NCBI GenBank assembly: GCA_004558105.1
Contig: SFEB01000011.1
Span: 1-30,618 of the forward strand
Origin: Clostridiales bacterium
Lineage (GTDB): Bacteria; Bacillota; Clostridia; Christensenellales; CAG-314
DNA length: 30,618 bases
Reading direction: 5' to 3'
The notes under the pieces are model-generated. The model was not told the DNA's origin, did no database searches, and was given only the letters and a program-made list of their open reading frames with translations. Shown here one piece after another: positions 15,800-24,461 of this stretch; the first letter of the stretch is position 1; each line of letters opens with the position of its first letter. The position numbers and the translations under genes are program-made.

Positions 15800-15828
15800 A
15801 TTATACCCCTTGAGACGAAAAGTGTCAA
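15800..15828 (-). promoter_or_regulatory. Consensus promoter of rsmJ
   Basis: Read on the minus strand: TTGACA (15828-15823), 17 bases, TATAAT (15805-15800), a perfect sigma-A consensus. Confidence 0.85.
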
Positions 15829-15830
15829 CG

Positions 15831-15853
15831 AAAACCGCAGGCTGTGCGGTTTT
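15831..15853. terminator. Hairpin between the divergent rsmJ and pyrR promoters
   Basis: AAAACCGCA (15831-15839) and TGCGGTTTT (15845-15853) form a perfect nine-base stem with a five-base loop. It lies between two outward promoters, so it may insulate them or stop stray transcription. No upstream gene needs it. Confidence 0.45.
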
Positions 15854-15895
15854 GTAAAAAAACGGTGAAAAACTTAAAATTATGATTTAAAATAG

Positions 15896-15924
15896 TTGCT
15901 TTATTTACTTTGTTGTGCTATCCT
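15896..15924 (+). promoter_or_regulatory. Promoter of pyrR-uraA
   Basis: TTGCTT (15896-15901), 17 bases and TATCCT (15919-15924) with an extended TG element just before the -10. It would give a leader of about 120 bases. Confidence 0.6.
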
Positions 15925-16020
15925 TTGACAGGAAAAAAAGATATCTTTAATTTGGTACCGTGATGCCGACAAGATTGACATAGTAGTTTTGCCTCCAACG
16001 GGCAGAGTTTGTAAGTACGT

Positions 16021-16051
16021 CCTGTTTGCATTGCGCAAGCGGGGTTTTTTT
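16021..16051 (+). terminator. Attenuator terminator abutting the pyrR start codon
   Basis: CCTGTTTGC (16021-16029) pairs with GCAAGCGGG (16035-16043), two wobbles, five-base loop, followed by G and seven T (16045-16051); the ATG begins at 16052. The only Shine-Dalgarno-like run (GCGGGG, 16039-16044) is inside the 3' arm. A hairpin upstream (TTTGCCT/GGGCAGA, around 15986-16005) could be part of a regulatory fold. This layout fits the pyr attenuation known in Firmicutes. Confidence 0.65.
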
Positions 16052-16594
16052 ATGGAAAAATTCAAGCAGAAAGCAGTATTGATGACCGAAGCGGACGTTG
16101 ACCGCGTCCTCACTCGTATCGCGCACCAGATTACTGAAAAAACACACGGCGTAAAGGACGTTTGTCTGGTGGGTATCCTGACGCGCGGCGTACCGCTTGC
16201 TTACAGGCTCGCAAAAAAACTTAAACAAATCGAAGGCGTAGACGTACCCGTCGGAGAAATAGACATCACCCTCTACCGCGACGACCTCTCCGAAAAAAAC
16301 GCGGATCCCGTCGTAAACGGCACTAAAATTAACTTTGACGTAAACGGAAAAACGGTTATTCTCGTCGACGACGTTATTTTTACCTGCCGTACGGCGCGCA
16401 GTGCGTTGGACGCATTGAAGGACGTTGGCAGAGCGGCCCGCATATACCTTGCCGTACTCGTGGACAGAGGTCACGCGGAACTGCCTATCAGACCGACTTT
16501 CGTCGGCAAAAACGTTCCGACCGCTATTGGCGAAATGGTAAAAGTTTCCTTGGCCGAAACGGACGGAAACGACGGCGTAACGCTGTGGTGTTAA
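16052..16594 (+). CDS. pyrR: Bifunctional pyr operon regulator / uracil phosphoribosyltransferase
   Basis: PyrR binds pyr mRNA when UMP is plentiful and promotes termination; it also converts uracil and PRPP to UMP. The 180-residue length matches the family exactly. The N-terminal QKAVLMTEADVDRVLTRIAH, the GILTRGVPLAYRLA segment, DITLYRDDL and the PRPP loop VILVDDVIFTCRTARSALDAL (102-122) are all present. The loop usually reads TGRT; here it is TCRT, an oddity that may weaken enzymatic activity. A longer in-frame extension upstream runs through the terminator and is not likely translated. The uracil permease gene follows 40 bases downstream. Confidence 0.93.
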   Translation: MEKFKQKAVLMTEADVDRVLTRIAHQITEKTHGVKDVCLVGILTRGVPLAYRLAKKLKQIEGVDVPVGEIDITLYRDDLSEKNADPVVNGTKINFDVNGKTVILVDDVIFTCRTARSALDALKDVGRAARIYLAVLVDRGHAELPIRPTFVGKNVPTAIGEMVKVSLAETDGNDGVTLWC

Positions 16595-16634
16595 AATTTA
16601 AAAAACAAACAAAAACCATATAGGAGGAAAAAAT

Positions 16635-18077
16635 ATGGAAATTCGTTACGGTATTAATGCAACACCCAAACAAATGGGTTGGGGCGTAACGCTCGTCTCC
16701 GCTTTCCAACAAATGTTGGCTATCATGGCGGCAACGTTGCTCGTCCCGATGATCGTAGGCACGGCAGACGTCCCGATGTCTCACGCGGCGGCGCTTTTCG
16801 GCGCAGGTATAGGCACAATCGTCTATTGGCTTTTTACAAAGAGAAAAAGCCCCGTCTTTTTAGGTAGCTCCTTCGCCTTCCTTTTCGCAATGACAACCTG
16901 CGTTGGAGCAGGCTACGGCTACTGGGGACTCATTATCGGTACTGCGTTTGCGGCTCTCGTTTACGTTGCTATCGCTCTCGTCGTAAGATTTGTCGGTACC
17001 AACTGGGTACAAAAACTTATGCCCGCAGTTATCATCGGACCGACGGTAGCTCTTATCGGTCTTTCCTTGTCCGGTTCTGCAACCGGTTGGGCGATGACCA
17101 ACGGCGGCGACGACTATAACCTTATTTCCATTGTTTGCGCAGTATTCACCTTCTTCATTATCGTGCTCGCAAGTGCAAAAGGCAACAAAACGTTAAAACT
17201 TATCCCCTTTATAGTGGGTATCGGCGCAGGTTATCTTCTCGCTCTTGCTTTTTCGGCTATCGGCGTATGCGCAAATATTCCTTATCTCCAGGTTCTCGAC
17301 TTCAGTGTCTTTATCAACGCATTCGGCGGCGGCTTTAAATTCTCTATGATTTTCGACGTTCCCGCCTTTACCTTCGTAGAAGCCTTCAAGCAGGGTTGGC
17401 AAATCGACGGTGCGGCAATCGGAAGTATCGCTCTTGCTTACGTACCCGTGGCTTTCGTCGTCTTTGCAGAACATATCGCAGACCACAAAAACCTCTCATC
17501 CATCATCGGTAAAGACCTTATTAAAGACCCCGGTTTGTCCCGCACACTTCTCGGCGACGGTATCGGCTCTCTCGTCGGCGGTTTGTTCGGCGGTTGCGCA
17601 AATACCACTTACGGCGAATCCGTAGGCTGCATCGCTATCTCGGGCAATGCGTCAACCTGGACAATCTTCTGCACTGCTATCGGTTGCATCGTTTTGTCCT
17701 TCTTCACGCCTTTCGTAACCCTCGTGTCTTCTATTCCCAAATGCGTAATGGGCGGCGCCTGCATCGCATTGTACGGCTTTATCGCAGTCAGCGGTCTCAA
17801 GATGATTAAACACGTCGACCTCAACGACAACCGCAACCTCTTCGTTGTCAGCGCAATCCTCGTCTCCGGTATCGGCGGACTGGTACTCACCTTCGGCAAA
17901 ATTCAAATCACGGCTATCGCAGTCGCTCTCATCCTCGGCATCCTGACCAACCTCATTCTCGGCGGATTCAAAAAAGAACAAGAAACCACCGAAAGTATGG
18001 CAAGCGCATACGGCGACTTTGATCCCGACGCTACCGACGACGTAACCGCTACGGACAAAGACGAAGCAACGGAATAA
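16635..18077 (+). CDS. uraA: Uracil permease (NCS2 family)
   Basis: This 480-residue integral membrane protein imports uracil, probably with protons. It shows NCS2 hallmarks: QQMLAIMAATLLVPMIVG in helix 1, SPVFLGSSFAFLFAM in helix 3, the signature VVFAEHIADHKNLSSIIGKD with the substrate glutamate, and NTTYGESVGCIAISG in helix 10. A SIPKCVMGGACIALYGFIAVSGLKM segment follows. The C-terminus is acidic (DPDATDDVTATDKDEATE). AGGAGG (16622-16627) precedes the ATG. Its place behind pyrR supports uracil rather than xanthine as substrate, so the pair forms a pyrimidine salvage unit under attenuation control. Confidence 0.93.
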   Translation: MEIRYGINATPKQMGWGVTLVSAFQQMLAIMAATLLVPMIVGTADVPMSHAAALFGAGIGTIVYWLFTKRKSPVFLGSSFAFLFAMTTCVGAGYGYWGLIIGTAFAALVYVAIALVVRFVGTNWVQKLMPAVIIGPTVALIGLSLSGSATGWAMTNGGDDYNLISIVCAVFTFFIIVLASAKGNKTLKLIPFIVGIGAGYLLALAFSAIGVCANIPYLQVLDFSVFINAFGGGFKFSMIFDVPAFTFVEAFKQGWQIDGAAIGSIALAYVPVAFVVFAEHIADHKNLSSIIGKDLIKDPGLSRTLLGDGIGSLVGGLFGGCANTTYGESVGCIAISGNASTWTIFCTAIGCIVLSFFTPFVTLVSSIPKCVMGGACIALYGFIAVSGLKMIKHVDLNDNRNLFVVSAILVSGIGGLVLTFGKIQITAIAVALILGILTNLILGGFKKEQETTESMASAYGDFDPDATDDVTATDKDEATE

Positions 18078-18103
18078 AAACGATAAATTTAATAATAAAC
18101 CCA

Positions 18104-18137
18104 AACACCCCGACCATTGCGGTCGGGGTGTTTTTAT
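18104..18137 (+). terminator. Terminator after uraA
   Basis: AACACCCCGACC (18104-18115) / GGTCGGGGTGTT (18121-18132), a perfect GC-rich stem with a five-base loop, followed by TTTAT. Confidence 0.9.
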
Positions 18138-18184
18138 AATTCCGTTAAAAACAGCAAATATACGCCCTGTAAAAACTTTTTACA

Positions 18185-18218
18185 AATAGAAAAAGTGCGG
18201 TCGGTAACCGCACTTTTT
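18185..18218. terminator. Terminator of the 18257 gene, strand-symmetric
   Basis: A perfect 12-base stem, AAAAAGTGCGGT (18190-18201) / ACCGCACTTTTT (18207-18218). On the minus strand the following TTTTTCTATTTG makes it the terminator of the gene ending at 18257. Confidence 0.8.
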
Positions 18219-18256
18219 AGTACGTCGCCCGTTCGACGACCACACTGATTGTTCTT

Positions 18257-19264
18257 CTATTCTGCCAGATCCGAAATCTTAAACGACTGCACGTATTTAT
18301 TGCGAGTGCGCGTAAAGGTACGGTAAAAATGTGCCGCCGACTCGTACAATACGAAAACTTCTCCGTTGTAGTAATCCAGACCTTCGCACATATTGGGGCA
18401 TTTAACTGCCTGAGTCGCCTTGTCCGCCCAAAGAGGTATAAGATTGACTTCCGTATCGAGAATCGTTATTTTTCCGACGGAACGGACGTTTTCGGGTAAA
18501 TTCATATCGTACACCAGAATTTCGCCCTTAGGTAAAGCGTAACTTGTAGCCAAAACTATCTTATTGTCGGGAGTCAGACAAAAGCCCTGAACGAGGTTGG
18601 GCAAAGAATAAGCGATAACCGGTTTTACCGTCCCCGTAGAATCGGTATCCAGACCGTACTTGCCGTTGCCGAGTTTAAAGGCAAGAGCGTAAGCGTAGTT
18701 GGTTTCGCCGTCGTCGCGTATCAACTCATGTCCTTCTACCTTGTAGTTTTGTTCGCGGTAAAACTCTCCGACGACTAAAACCTCGTCGTTACAATAGCAA
18801 AAGTCCGCACCCGTGCCGCTGTCAAATTTATCAACCACGTTTATGGTGCCGCCGTCGTGAATGGCGGAAACCGATTCGTAATAAAAGTGGTAAACGTACC
18901 GTTCGGAAGAAATCCAGATATGATTTCCGCTGTTCGCTATGCCTCCGAGATGCCCCGTAAGCTTGGTTGCTCCGTCGGTATCCGTCAGCGTAAAGTATTT
19001 TTTTGCTTCTCCCGATATTTCGTCAATAACGTAAACCCTGCTCGGTCCACCTTTCCACATGTACCCGGTGACGAGCCACACTCCTTTGTGATCTACCCGA
19101 CAGATGCCCTGCGGCATAAAGTCCGTATCCAGACCGGGTATGGCAAATCGGTCTTTAGCAGGAAAATCCTTGTAAGACGCGCCGAAAAACCACACGCCGA
19201 GAAAAACAGCCAATACTAACAAGATACTGCAAACGATTATCAAAACCTTTACTCTTTTTAACAT
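18257..19264 (-). CDS. Membrane-anchored extracytoplasmic protein, beta-propeller-like, function unknown
   Basis: The 335-residue protein has one N-terminal membrane anchor (about 6-29, VKVLIIVCSILLVLAVFLGV) without a lipobox, then a long outer domain. This domain has repeated strands with a propeller look: MPQGICRVDHKGVWLVTGYM, SRVYVIDEISGEAKKYFTL, GIANSGNHIWISSERYVYHF, VQGFCLTPDNKIVLATSYA and CEGLDYYNGEVFVLYESAA. The repeats suggest a WD/NHL-type scaffold that binds a ligand or sugar, but no catalytic motif is evident. GGAGAG precedes the ATG. It follows ftsH by 54 bases, with a hairpin in between, so it may receive some read-through. No gene name can be given. Confidence 0.75.
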   Translation of the reverse strand: MLKRVKVLIIVCSILLVLAVFLGVWFFGASYKDFPAKDRFAIPGLDTDFMPQGICRVDHKGVWLVTGYMWKGGPSRVYVIDEISGEAKKYFTLTDTDGATKLTGHLGGIANSGNHIWISSERYVYHFYYESVSAIHDGGTINVVDKFDSGTGADFCYCNDEVLVVGEFYREQNYKVEGHELIRDDGETNYAYALAFKLGNGKYGLDTDSTGTVKPVIAYSLPNLVQGFCLTPDNKIVLATSYALPKGEILVYDMNLPENVRSVGKITILDTEVNLIPLWADKATQAVKCPNMCEGLDYYNGEVFVLYESAAHFYRTFTRTRNKYVQSFKISDLAE

Positions 19265-19273
19265 ATTCTCTCC

Positions 19274-19311
19274 AAAAAAAGAAGGGACGAGAGACTTTTT
19301 AGCCCCGTCCC
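19274..19311 (-). terminator. Partial terminator after ftsH
   Basis: GGGACG (19284-19289) pairs with CGTCCC (19306-19311), with further wobble pairing inside. On the minus strand TTCTTTTTTT follows, directly before the ribosome binding site of the next gene. Confidence 0.6.
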
Positions 19312-19318
19312 CCTTTAT

Positions 19319-21352
19319 TTATTCTTTCGTTACGTTTTCGCCGCCGCCGAGAGGATCGCCGTCGTCGGTCGGTTTTGCCGCAGGTTGCTCGGTATTATCC
19401 GCTTTTTCGACAGGCGCAGAGAGAGCCTCTAAACGTTGTTGAATTCTCTTTGCGTTTTCCTGTTCTTTCATCGTGCGGCGTTGGTCTATAAATTCACAGA
19501 CCTCTTCAACCGATTTGCCGTCGACAATCATATCCACTTCTTCTTCGAAAATGGTTTCTTTTTCGATAAGAACTCTTGCCATAGTATGGAGTTTGTCGAT
19601 ATTCTCCGACAATACTTTCTTACCGTTAGCATAGCACTCCTGAATGATTTTGCTGATTTGTTGGTCGACTTTAAACGCCGTTTCGTCGCTGTACGCCTTG
19701 ACCGAACCGTAATCTCTGCCGACGAAAACCTCCTGATCGCCGCCGAGGTATACCATACCCAACTCGTCGGTCATACCGTAAACGGTAACCATATCGCGGG
19801 CAATGTTGGTGGCTTGTTTGATGTCTCCGCTGGCGCCCGTCGTAATGTCGCCGATAATAAGTTCTTCCGCTATTCTGCCGCCGAGACACATAGTAATTTC
19901 CGCAATAAACTTGGCTTTTGAGACGCAAGCGTAGTCGTTTTTCGACCTGGATAACGTATAACCGCCTGCATTTCCGCGCGGAATAATCGTAACTTCGTGA
20001 ATGTCGTCGTCGTAATCGGGAATGAGTTTACCCAACAAAGCGTGACCGCTCTCATGGTACGCCGTCATGCGCTTGTCTTTTTCGGTAACGACTCTGCTGC
20101 GTTTTGCCGGTCCCATGGCAACCTTTTCAATCCCTTCGTTGATGTCGTCCATAAAGATAAGTTTGTGACCTTTTCTTACGGCAAGAATCGCTCCTTCGTT
20201 GAGAATATTTGCCAGATCCGCACCAGTGCAGCCTGCGGTGATACGGGCAAGCACGCCGAAGTCGACGTCGTTGGCGATGGGCTTGTTGCGCGAATGGACT
20301 TTAAGAATAGCTTCTCTGCCTCTCACGTCGGGACGATTGACGAAAATCTGCCTGTCAAATCTGCCCGGACGGGTAAGAGCGGGGTCGAGTATATCGCTAC
20401 GGTTTGTCGCCGCCATTACGATAATGCCGCCGTTGACTTCAAAACCATCGAGTTCAACCAACAATTGGTTGAGGGTTTGTTCTCTTTCGTCGTTTCCGCC
20501 GCCTAGACCTGCGCCGCGGTGACGACCTACTGCGTCGATTTCGTCGATAAAGATAATGCAAGGCATATTCTTTTTGGCTTGCTCAAACAAACTGCGGACT
20601 CTGCTTGCGCCTACGCCTACGTACATTTCGACAAAATCGCTGCCGCTGATAGAAAAGAAAGGTACGCCTGCCTCGCCTGCGACGGCTTTTGCAAACAAAG
20701 TTTTACCCGTTCCCGGAGGGCCCACAAGTAATATGCCTTTTGGAATTTTTGCACCCATCTCGGTATATTTTGTCGGATTTTTAAGAAAATCGATAACCTC
20801 TACGAGTTCTTCCTTTTCTTCCTCCGCACCGGCAACGTCGCTGAAACGCGTTTTAATGTTTTGCGAAACGCGTGCACTGCTCTTGCCGATATTGGTCGCT
20901 TGCATGTTCTGGGCGCGGATACTGCGTATGAGTATGATACCCAGACCGACCATCAGTATTGCCATCACTACGTAATAAATAATGGTGCCGTAGTCGGTGG
21001 TAACGGGGTTTTCAAAAGTTAAAACGACCTTGGTCGCATGTTCTTCACTTTCGTTGTATTCATCCACCAATTCTATGATTTTATCGTGAATGCCCACACT
21101 TCCGTAAAAATAGTAGTCGTAACTGCTCTTTCCGTTCTTTTCCGAACTTCCGCTCGTAGTCACAACGTTAAAACGATATCCCGAAACGCCGTAAACCGCC
21201 GTCACTTTTCCGTCGTCCAGATCTTTTTTAAATTGCGAATAGGACGAAAGTTTACTGGCTGCCTGGCGGGAATTTATAGTGAAAATCAATACGCCTAATA
21301 TAACGATGATTATTATCACCCACCAGATCCAATTGTAATTTTTACGATTCAT
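19319..21352 (-). CDS. ftsH: ATP-dependent zinc metalloprotease FtsH
   Basis: This 677-residue membrane AAA+ protease degrades misfolded and short-lived proteins. Helix 1 is at about 8-26, a periplasmic domain at about 27-120, and helix 2 at about 121-143. The AAA+ module has Walker A GPPGTGKT (211-218), Walker B IIFIDEID (266-273), the pore motif around FVEMYVGVGASRVR and arginine fingers in LTRPGRFDRQI. The zinc motif HESGH is at 433-437, with the later LGGRIAEELIIGDITTGASGD carrying the third ligand region. The hydrophilic C-terminal tail is rich in proline and glutamate. AAGGAGGA precedes the ATG, and its own consensus promoter is at 21439-21411. Confidence 0.97.
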   Translation of the reverse strand: MNRKNYNWIWWVIIIIVILGVLIFTINSRQAASKLSSYSQFKKDLDDGKVTAVYGVSGYRFNVVTTSGSSEKNGKSSYDYYFYGSVGIHDKIIELVDEYNESEEHATKVVLTFENPVTTDYGTIIYYVVMAILMVGLGIILIRSIRAQNMQATNIGKSSARVSQNIKTRFSDVAGAEEEKEELVEVIDFLKNPTKYTEMGAKIPKGILLVGPPGTGKTLFAKAVAGEAGVPFFSISGSDFVEMYVGVGASRVRSLFEQAKKNMPCIIFIDEIDAVGRHRGAGLGGGNDEREQTLNQLLVELDGFEVNGGIIVMAATNRSDILDPALTRPGRFDRQIFVNRPDVRGREAILKVHSRNKPIANDVDFGVLARITAGCTGADLANILNEGAILAVRKGHKLIFMDDINEGIEKVAMGPAKRSRVVTEKDKRMTAYHESGHALLGKLIPDYDDDIHEVTIIPRGNAGGYTLSRSKNDYACVSKAKFIAEITMCLGGRIAEELIIGDITTGASGDIKQATNIARDMVTVYGMTDELGMVYLGGDQEVFVGRDYGSVKAYSDETAFKVDQQISKIIQECYANGKKVLSENIDKLHTMARVLIEKETIFEEEVDMIVDGKSVEEVCEFIDQRRTMKEQENAKRIQQRLEALSAPVEKADNTEQPAAKPTDDGDPLGGGENVTKE

Positions 21353-21410
21353 TATGTCCTCCTTGCTGACTTTTTTCTAAACGTATATTACTACATTTTA
21401 GATTTAGGCA

Positions 21411-21439
21411 ATTGTAACATAAAAACCACGCTTTGTCAA
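21411..21439 (-). promoter_or_regulatory. Promoter of ftsH
   Basis: Read on the minus strand: TTGACA (21439-21434), 17 bases, TACAAT (21416-21411). Confidence 0.8.
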
Positions 21440-21471
21440 TAAAAACTTCTTGCCGCAAATCAACAAACAAG

Positions 21472-21508
21472 AAAAAAACGTCGATTTTTTGGGATAAAAA
21501 AACCGACG
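21472..21508 (-). terminator. Terminator of the ger-yyaC operon
   Basis: Read on the minus strand, CGTCG plus a T run pairs with an A run plus CGACG (21504-21508 with 21479-21483, joined by A-T pairs 21484-21503). Seven T follow. Confidence 0.7.
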
Positions 21509-21530
21509 GTTTTCAGCGATGACAACTACT

Positions 21531-22058
21531 TTACGCGGTTTCGGTATTTCCTGCCGCTTTTGCAATCGAGTTTGCTATGACTTCTGCCATTTTCTTAACC
21601 AGGGACACCCGGTCAAAGTGCGAAGCGTAAAAGTTTTTCGCTCCTCTCATACTTACTACGCCGATAAGCGATATATCCCCGACCTTGGGCAAAACCCTGT
21701 TCGTTGCCGCTCCTGGGACGATTCCGCCCTCTATCAGCTGAACGCACCCTACTTCGGTACTGTCGCCCACTGCCGCATCGACGACGAAAATCTTTTTGTC
21801 CGGGTGCATGTCCCTCACAAAATCCAATGCCGTTGACAAATTACCCGCGTTGACGTTGACGTCGTTGGTTCCGTAAATCATGACTCTCGTCCCCGGGCGG
21901 GAAGTCAACAGACTGCCGATCTGCGGTCCCAGACTGTCGCTTACCACGTCGGACGAACCTATACACAACACGACGTAATCTTCTAAATTCACCGTTTGCA
22001 TTATCTTTTTGGCTATTATCTCCGCTGCGTCCGTTCTGAAAATCGTTGTACTTTCCAT
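21531..22058 (-). CDS. yyaC: YyaC-type (GPR-related, DUF1256) sporulation protein
   Basis: The 175-residue protein shows the DUF1256 pattern: LCIGSSDVVSDSLGPQIGSLL (31-51), INDVNVNAG-like and FVVDAAVGD (91-99), then GGIVPGAATNRVLPKVGDIS and LIGVVSM. The family is related to the germination protease GPR, which degrades small acid-soluble spore proteins. The two aspartates in DSLGP and VVDAAVGD lie where GPR-like proteins keep key acidic residues. YyaC proteins occur almost only in spore formers and have a poorly defined sporulation role. AAAGGAG lies upstream. It is the last gene of the ger operon, 51 bases after gerC, and is followed by a terminator. Confidence 0.85.
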   Translation of the reverse strand: MESTTIFRTDAAEIIAKKIMQTVNLEDYVVLCIGSSDVVSDSLGPQIGSLLTSRPGTRVMIYGTNDVNVNAGNLSTALDFVRDMHPDKKIFVVDAAVGDSTEVGCVQLIEGGIVPGAATNRVLPKVGDISLIGVVSMRGAKNFYASHFDRVSLVKKMAEVIANSIAKAAGNTETA

Positions 22059-22109
22059 TTTTAACTGTCTCCTTTGGAAAGTATTTTTGCCATAACTCTG
22101 CTTTTTATA

Positions 22110-23294
22110 CTACCCGATACACTCGATATCGACCAAAAACGTTACGTTCTGCCAGAAGTCTTCGCTTTCGACTACTTTTTCGATTTCCTTGCCGTATCGA
22201 GCGTAAAGTTCGTTCTTTATTTCCCAGATATCACAATCCAAATCTACGGCTTTCTGATATGCCGCCAGCACCGCCTCTTCCGCCTGCCGTTTTGCGCCTT
22301 GCTTTTGCATATAATTCAGTTTTTCGCTCTGCTTGGCTTGAAGAGGAAGAACTTCGCCCGTGGTGTCGGTCAACAATTCGCTGACCGTAAGAGTAAGCTT
22401 TAAGGATACTACGATTTTTTCTTCTTCTATCGCCACGTCCATGCCACCCTTCTTTTTTATCACGCCCAGCGACCGCCCCGAAGGCCGTGTAACGTCCGTA
22501 AAGGTACAAAAAACGTTTTTACCTCCACCAAGGTTAAGCCCGTCAAGCTCCTGACGGTTCAACTTGCCCACGTACTTTCCGTCCCTGAACAACACGGCTT
22601 GTCCGGTGTAAAATTTGCCTTGCTCCGACGAAACCGACGACGAGTCGGGAGTCGCAGTTTGTGCGGTTTCTTCGTCCTTCTGAGGTAAAAACTCGACGTA
22701 GTTGACGTAGCAACCGTTGGACTTGTTGAAAAAACTCTGAGCAACGTAGTTGAAAGTAGTGTAATCGATTTGTGCCTTTCCGTCACTGTCAACCAACAGC
22801 GTTTGCAAGGCAAAACTGACGTAATCGTCTATCTGGCTCTTTCTCGTCAACATTTTTTCCGCCTCACCGTTGCATATCGCAACGACGGTACCGTCCCTGA
22901 ACGCACTGCTTGCAAAGAAATAATCCAATACGTCTTTAAGTGACTTTCGTTTTGCGCAGTCTTCTCCGATAAGCACTATACAGCACTCGCCGAAGCTGGG
23001 CGTTTTGCCAAAGCAGTTGTACAGATCCCTTACCGCAAGCGATACCGATACGCCTTCGCCCTTGACGATTTTCTGACCGCCTGCCTGCGCTCCCGTTTCG
23101 CTGCCGGAGCCGGACGTTTTAGGAGTAATTATTTCCGCCGAAAGCTTGTATATGTCTTTTTCACCGTCAAAATCGATGCCAACGCCAAGTATGATGGCGC
23201 GGTTATTCAACTCTATCGGAATAAAACTCAGCCTCAGTATCGCATATACGGCAAACACACCCAATAAAATCAGAATTTTAACCCATTTAGACAT
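22110..23294 (-). CDS. Spore germination protein, Ger(x)C family, without a lipobox
   Basis: GerC-type proteins are the C subunit of germinant receptors in the inner spore membrane. The 394-residue product has family landmarks: ELNNRAIILGVGID after the anchor, DYFFASSAFRDGTVVAICNG, GQAVLFRDGKYVGKLNRQEL in the C-terminal domain and a final conserved-looking block around YQKAVDLDCDIWEIKNELYARYG. Normal members are lipoproteins with a GCWD-type lipobox before the ELND motif. Here the same place reads RLSFIPIELNN with no cysteine, so the protein would be held by its N-terminal helix instead. The ATG directly follows the gerB stop (TAG-ATG), behind a GGAGG site. Confidence 0.88.
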   Translation of the reverse strand: MSKWVKILILLGVFAVYAILRLSFIPIELNNRAIILGVGIDFDGEKDIYKLSAEIITPKTSGSGSETGAQAGGQKIVKGEGVSVSLAVRDLYNCFGKTPSFGECCIVLIGEDCAKRKSLKDVLDYFFASSAFRDGTVVAICNGEAEKMLTRKSQIDDYVSFALQTLLVDSDGKAQIDYTTFNYVAQSFFNKSNGCYVNYVEFLPQKDEETAQTATPDSSSVSSEQGKFYTGQAVLFRDGKYVGKLNRQELDGLNLGGGKNVFCTFTDVTRPSGRSLGVIKKKGGMDVAIEEEKIVVSLKLTLTVSELLTDTTGEVLPLQAKQSEKLNYMQKQGAKRQAEEAVLAAYQKAVDLDCDIWEIKNELYARYGKEIEKVVESEDFWQNVTFLVDIECIG

Positions 23295-24461
23295 CTAAAC
23301 CTCCAGTATCTTAACCCTTTTTCCTCGCACACGGGTGGTAGCCGATTGCTTTTTATTGACCTTGTTTACAAAAAACGGGAAAGAAAACGCCAACGCCGCG
23401 GATATGGCGATAAACGGATATTTGCCCCAGCCGCGTTGCATTATTCCGCTTATGACGAACCTTATATCAAAAAATAACGGAAGCAAAACGACCGCAATAC
23501 CAAATACCGCATAAGACGCGATTGCACACTTTTTTTTGTTTTTCAAATCCTCACCCGTGTCGCTCAACAGTACGTTTTCGCAACACTTGATAAAACAATG
23601 CGCATAGGTGAAAAGCAAAAAGAATATTGCGTTTATCCATACCGCGATGAGCAACCAGTCAAGCCTGCCCACGTTCAACGAATTAAGATTAAATTGGCTG
23701 ACGCGTGCGATTGCTACGTCGCCGTAGTGAGCCAACTCGCCGAACAGAGCAATGTAAACCACCGACACTGCCACGGCTAAAATTCCGCCCGCTGCGAAAC
23801 CCAGCGGTATTTGTTCACGTCGTTTGTTTATTTCGGTTATATCTCCGCTCAGCAGCCAAATAAGCAAAAAATCGCTGAAATAGAACGAAGAAAACAAGCA
23901 TGTTTTACCGATTTTTGCAAAGCCCTCGTCGGCAAACGGGCGCAAGTTGTTAATGTCACAGTCCTTTATCGAAAGAGCGATGATTGCAATCAGACAGACC
24001 ACCACGGGTATAAAGTATATTTCCGACAGTCGGGCAATCGTTTTAAATCCCCTGATCAGTAAAAATCCGCCGGCAATAAGCGCAACCGCCGCAAAAGCCA
24101 CCCAGTTGCTCTTAAAAACAAAGGTGTTGAAAAACAGGGACAGCGTATCGCTGAAAACGACGAGAAACTTGGCTACAAACGTCAGTCCCAACAACGCAAA
24201 AATGATTTTCGTCGGTATTTTTCCTATCGCATTGTTCATTATTTCGCGCACGGGTACGTTGTTTTTATTATTCTTCAGTCCTATCAGTATGGGGATAAGG
24301 CACACGAAATCCAAAATAAAATTTATTGCCAAAGCCACCCAAAAATCCCGTCCGCCGCATTTAAAACTCGACACGGGCAATCCCAACACTTTTTCCGCCG
24401 GAATAATGACGCACAAAAGCAACGCCATCTGCGAATATTTGATTTTATCGTTTTTTATCAT
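23295..24461 (-). CDS. Spore germination protein, GerB (APC-superfamily) subunit
   Basis: The 388-residue membrane subunit of a germinant receptor is built like an amino-acid transporter and is thought to sense the germinant. About ten helices are visible, from YSQMALLLCVIIPAEKVLGL to FPFIAISAALAFSFPFFVN, and the short charged KVNKKQSATTRVRGKRVKILEV tail is at the end. I chose ATG 24461, which overlaps the gerA stop (ATGA), with GAGGTG just upstream. The frame is open further upstream (to about 24644), but that part is arginine-rich and lies inside gerA, so it is not a real N-terminus. The stop codon touches the gerC start. Confidence 0.92.
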   Translation of the reverse strand: MIKNDKIKYSQMALLLCVIIPAEKVLGLPVSSFKCGGRDFWVALAINFILDFVCLIPILIGLKNNKNNVPVREIMNNAIGKIPTKIIFALLGLTFVAKFLVVFSDTLSLFFNTFVFKSNWVAFAAVALIAGGFLLIRGFKTIARLSEIYFIPVVVCLIAIIALSIKDCDINNLRPFADEGFAKIGKTCLFSSFYFSDFLLIWLLSGDITEINKRREQIPLGFAAGGILAVAVSVVYIALFGELAHYGDVAIARVSQFNLNSLNVGRLDWLLIAVWINAIFFLLFTYAHCFIKCCENVLLSDTGEDLKNKKKCAIASYAVFGIAVVLLPLFFDIRFVISGIMQRGWGKYPFIAISAALAFSFPFFVNKVNKKQSATTRVRGKRVKILEV

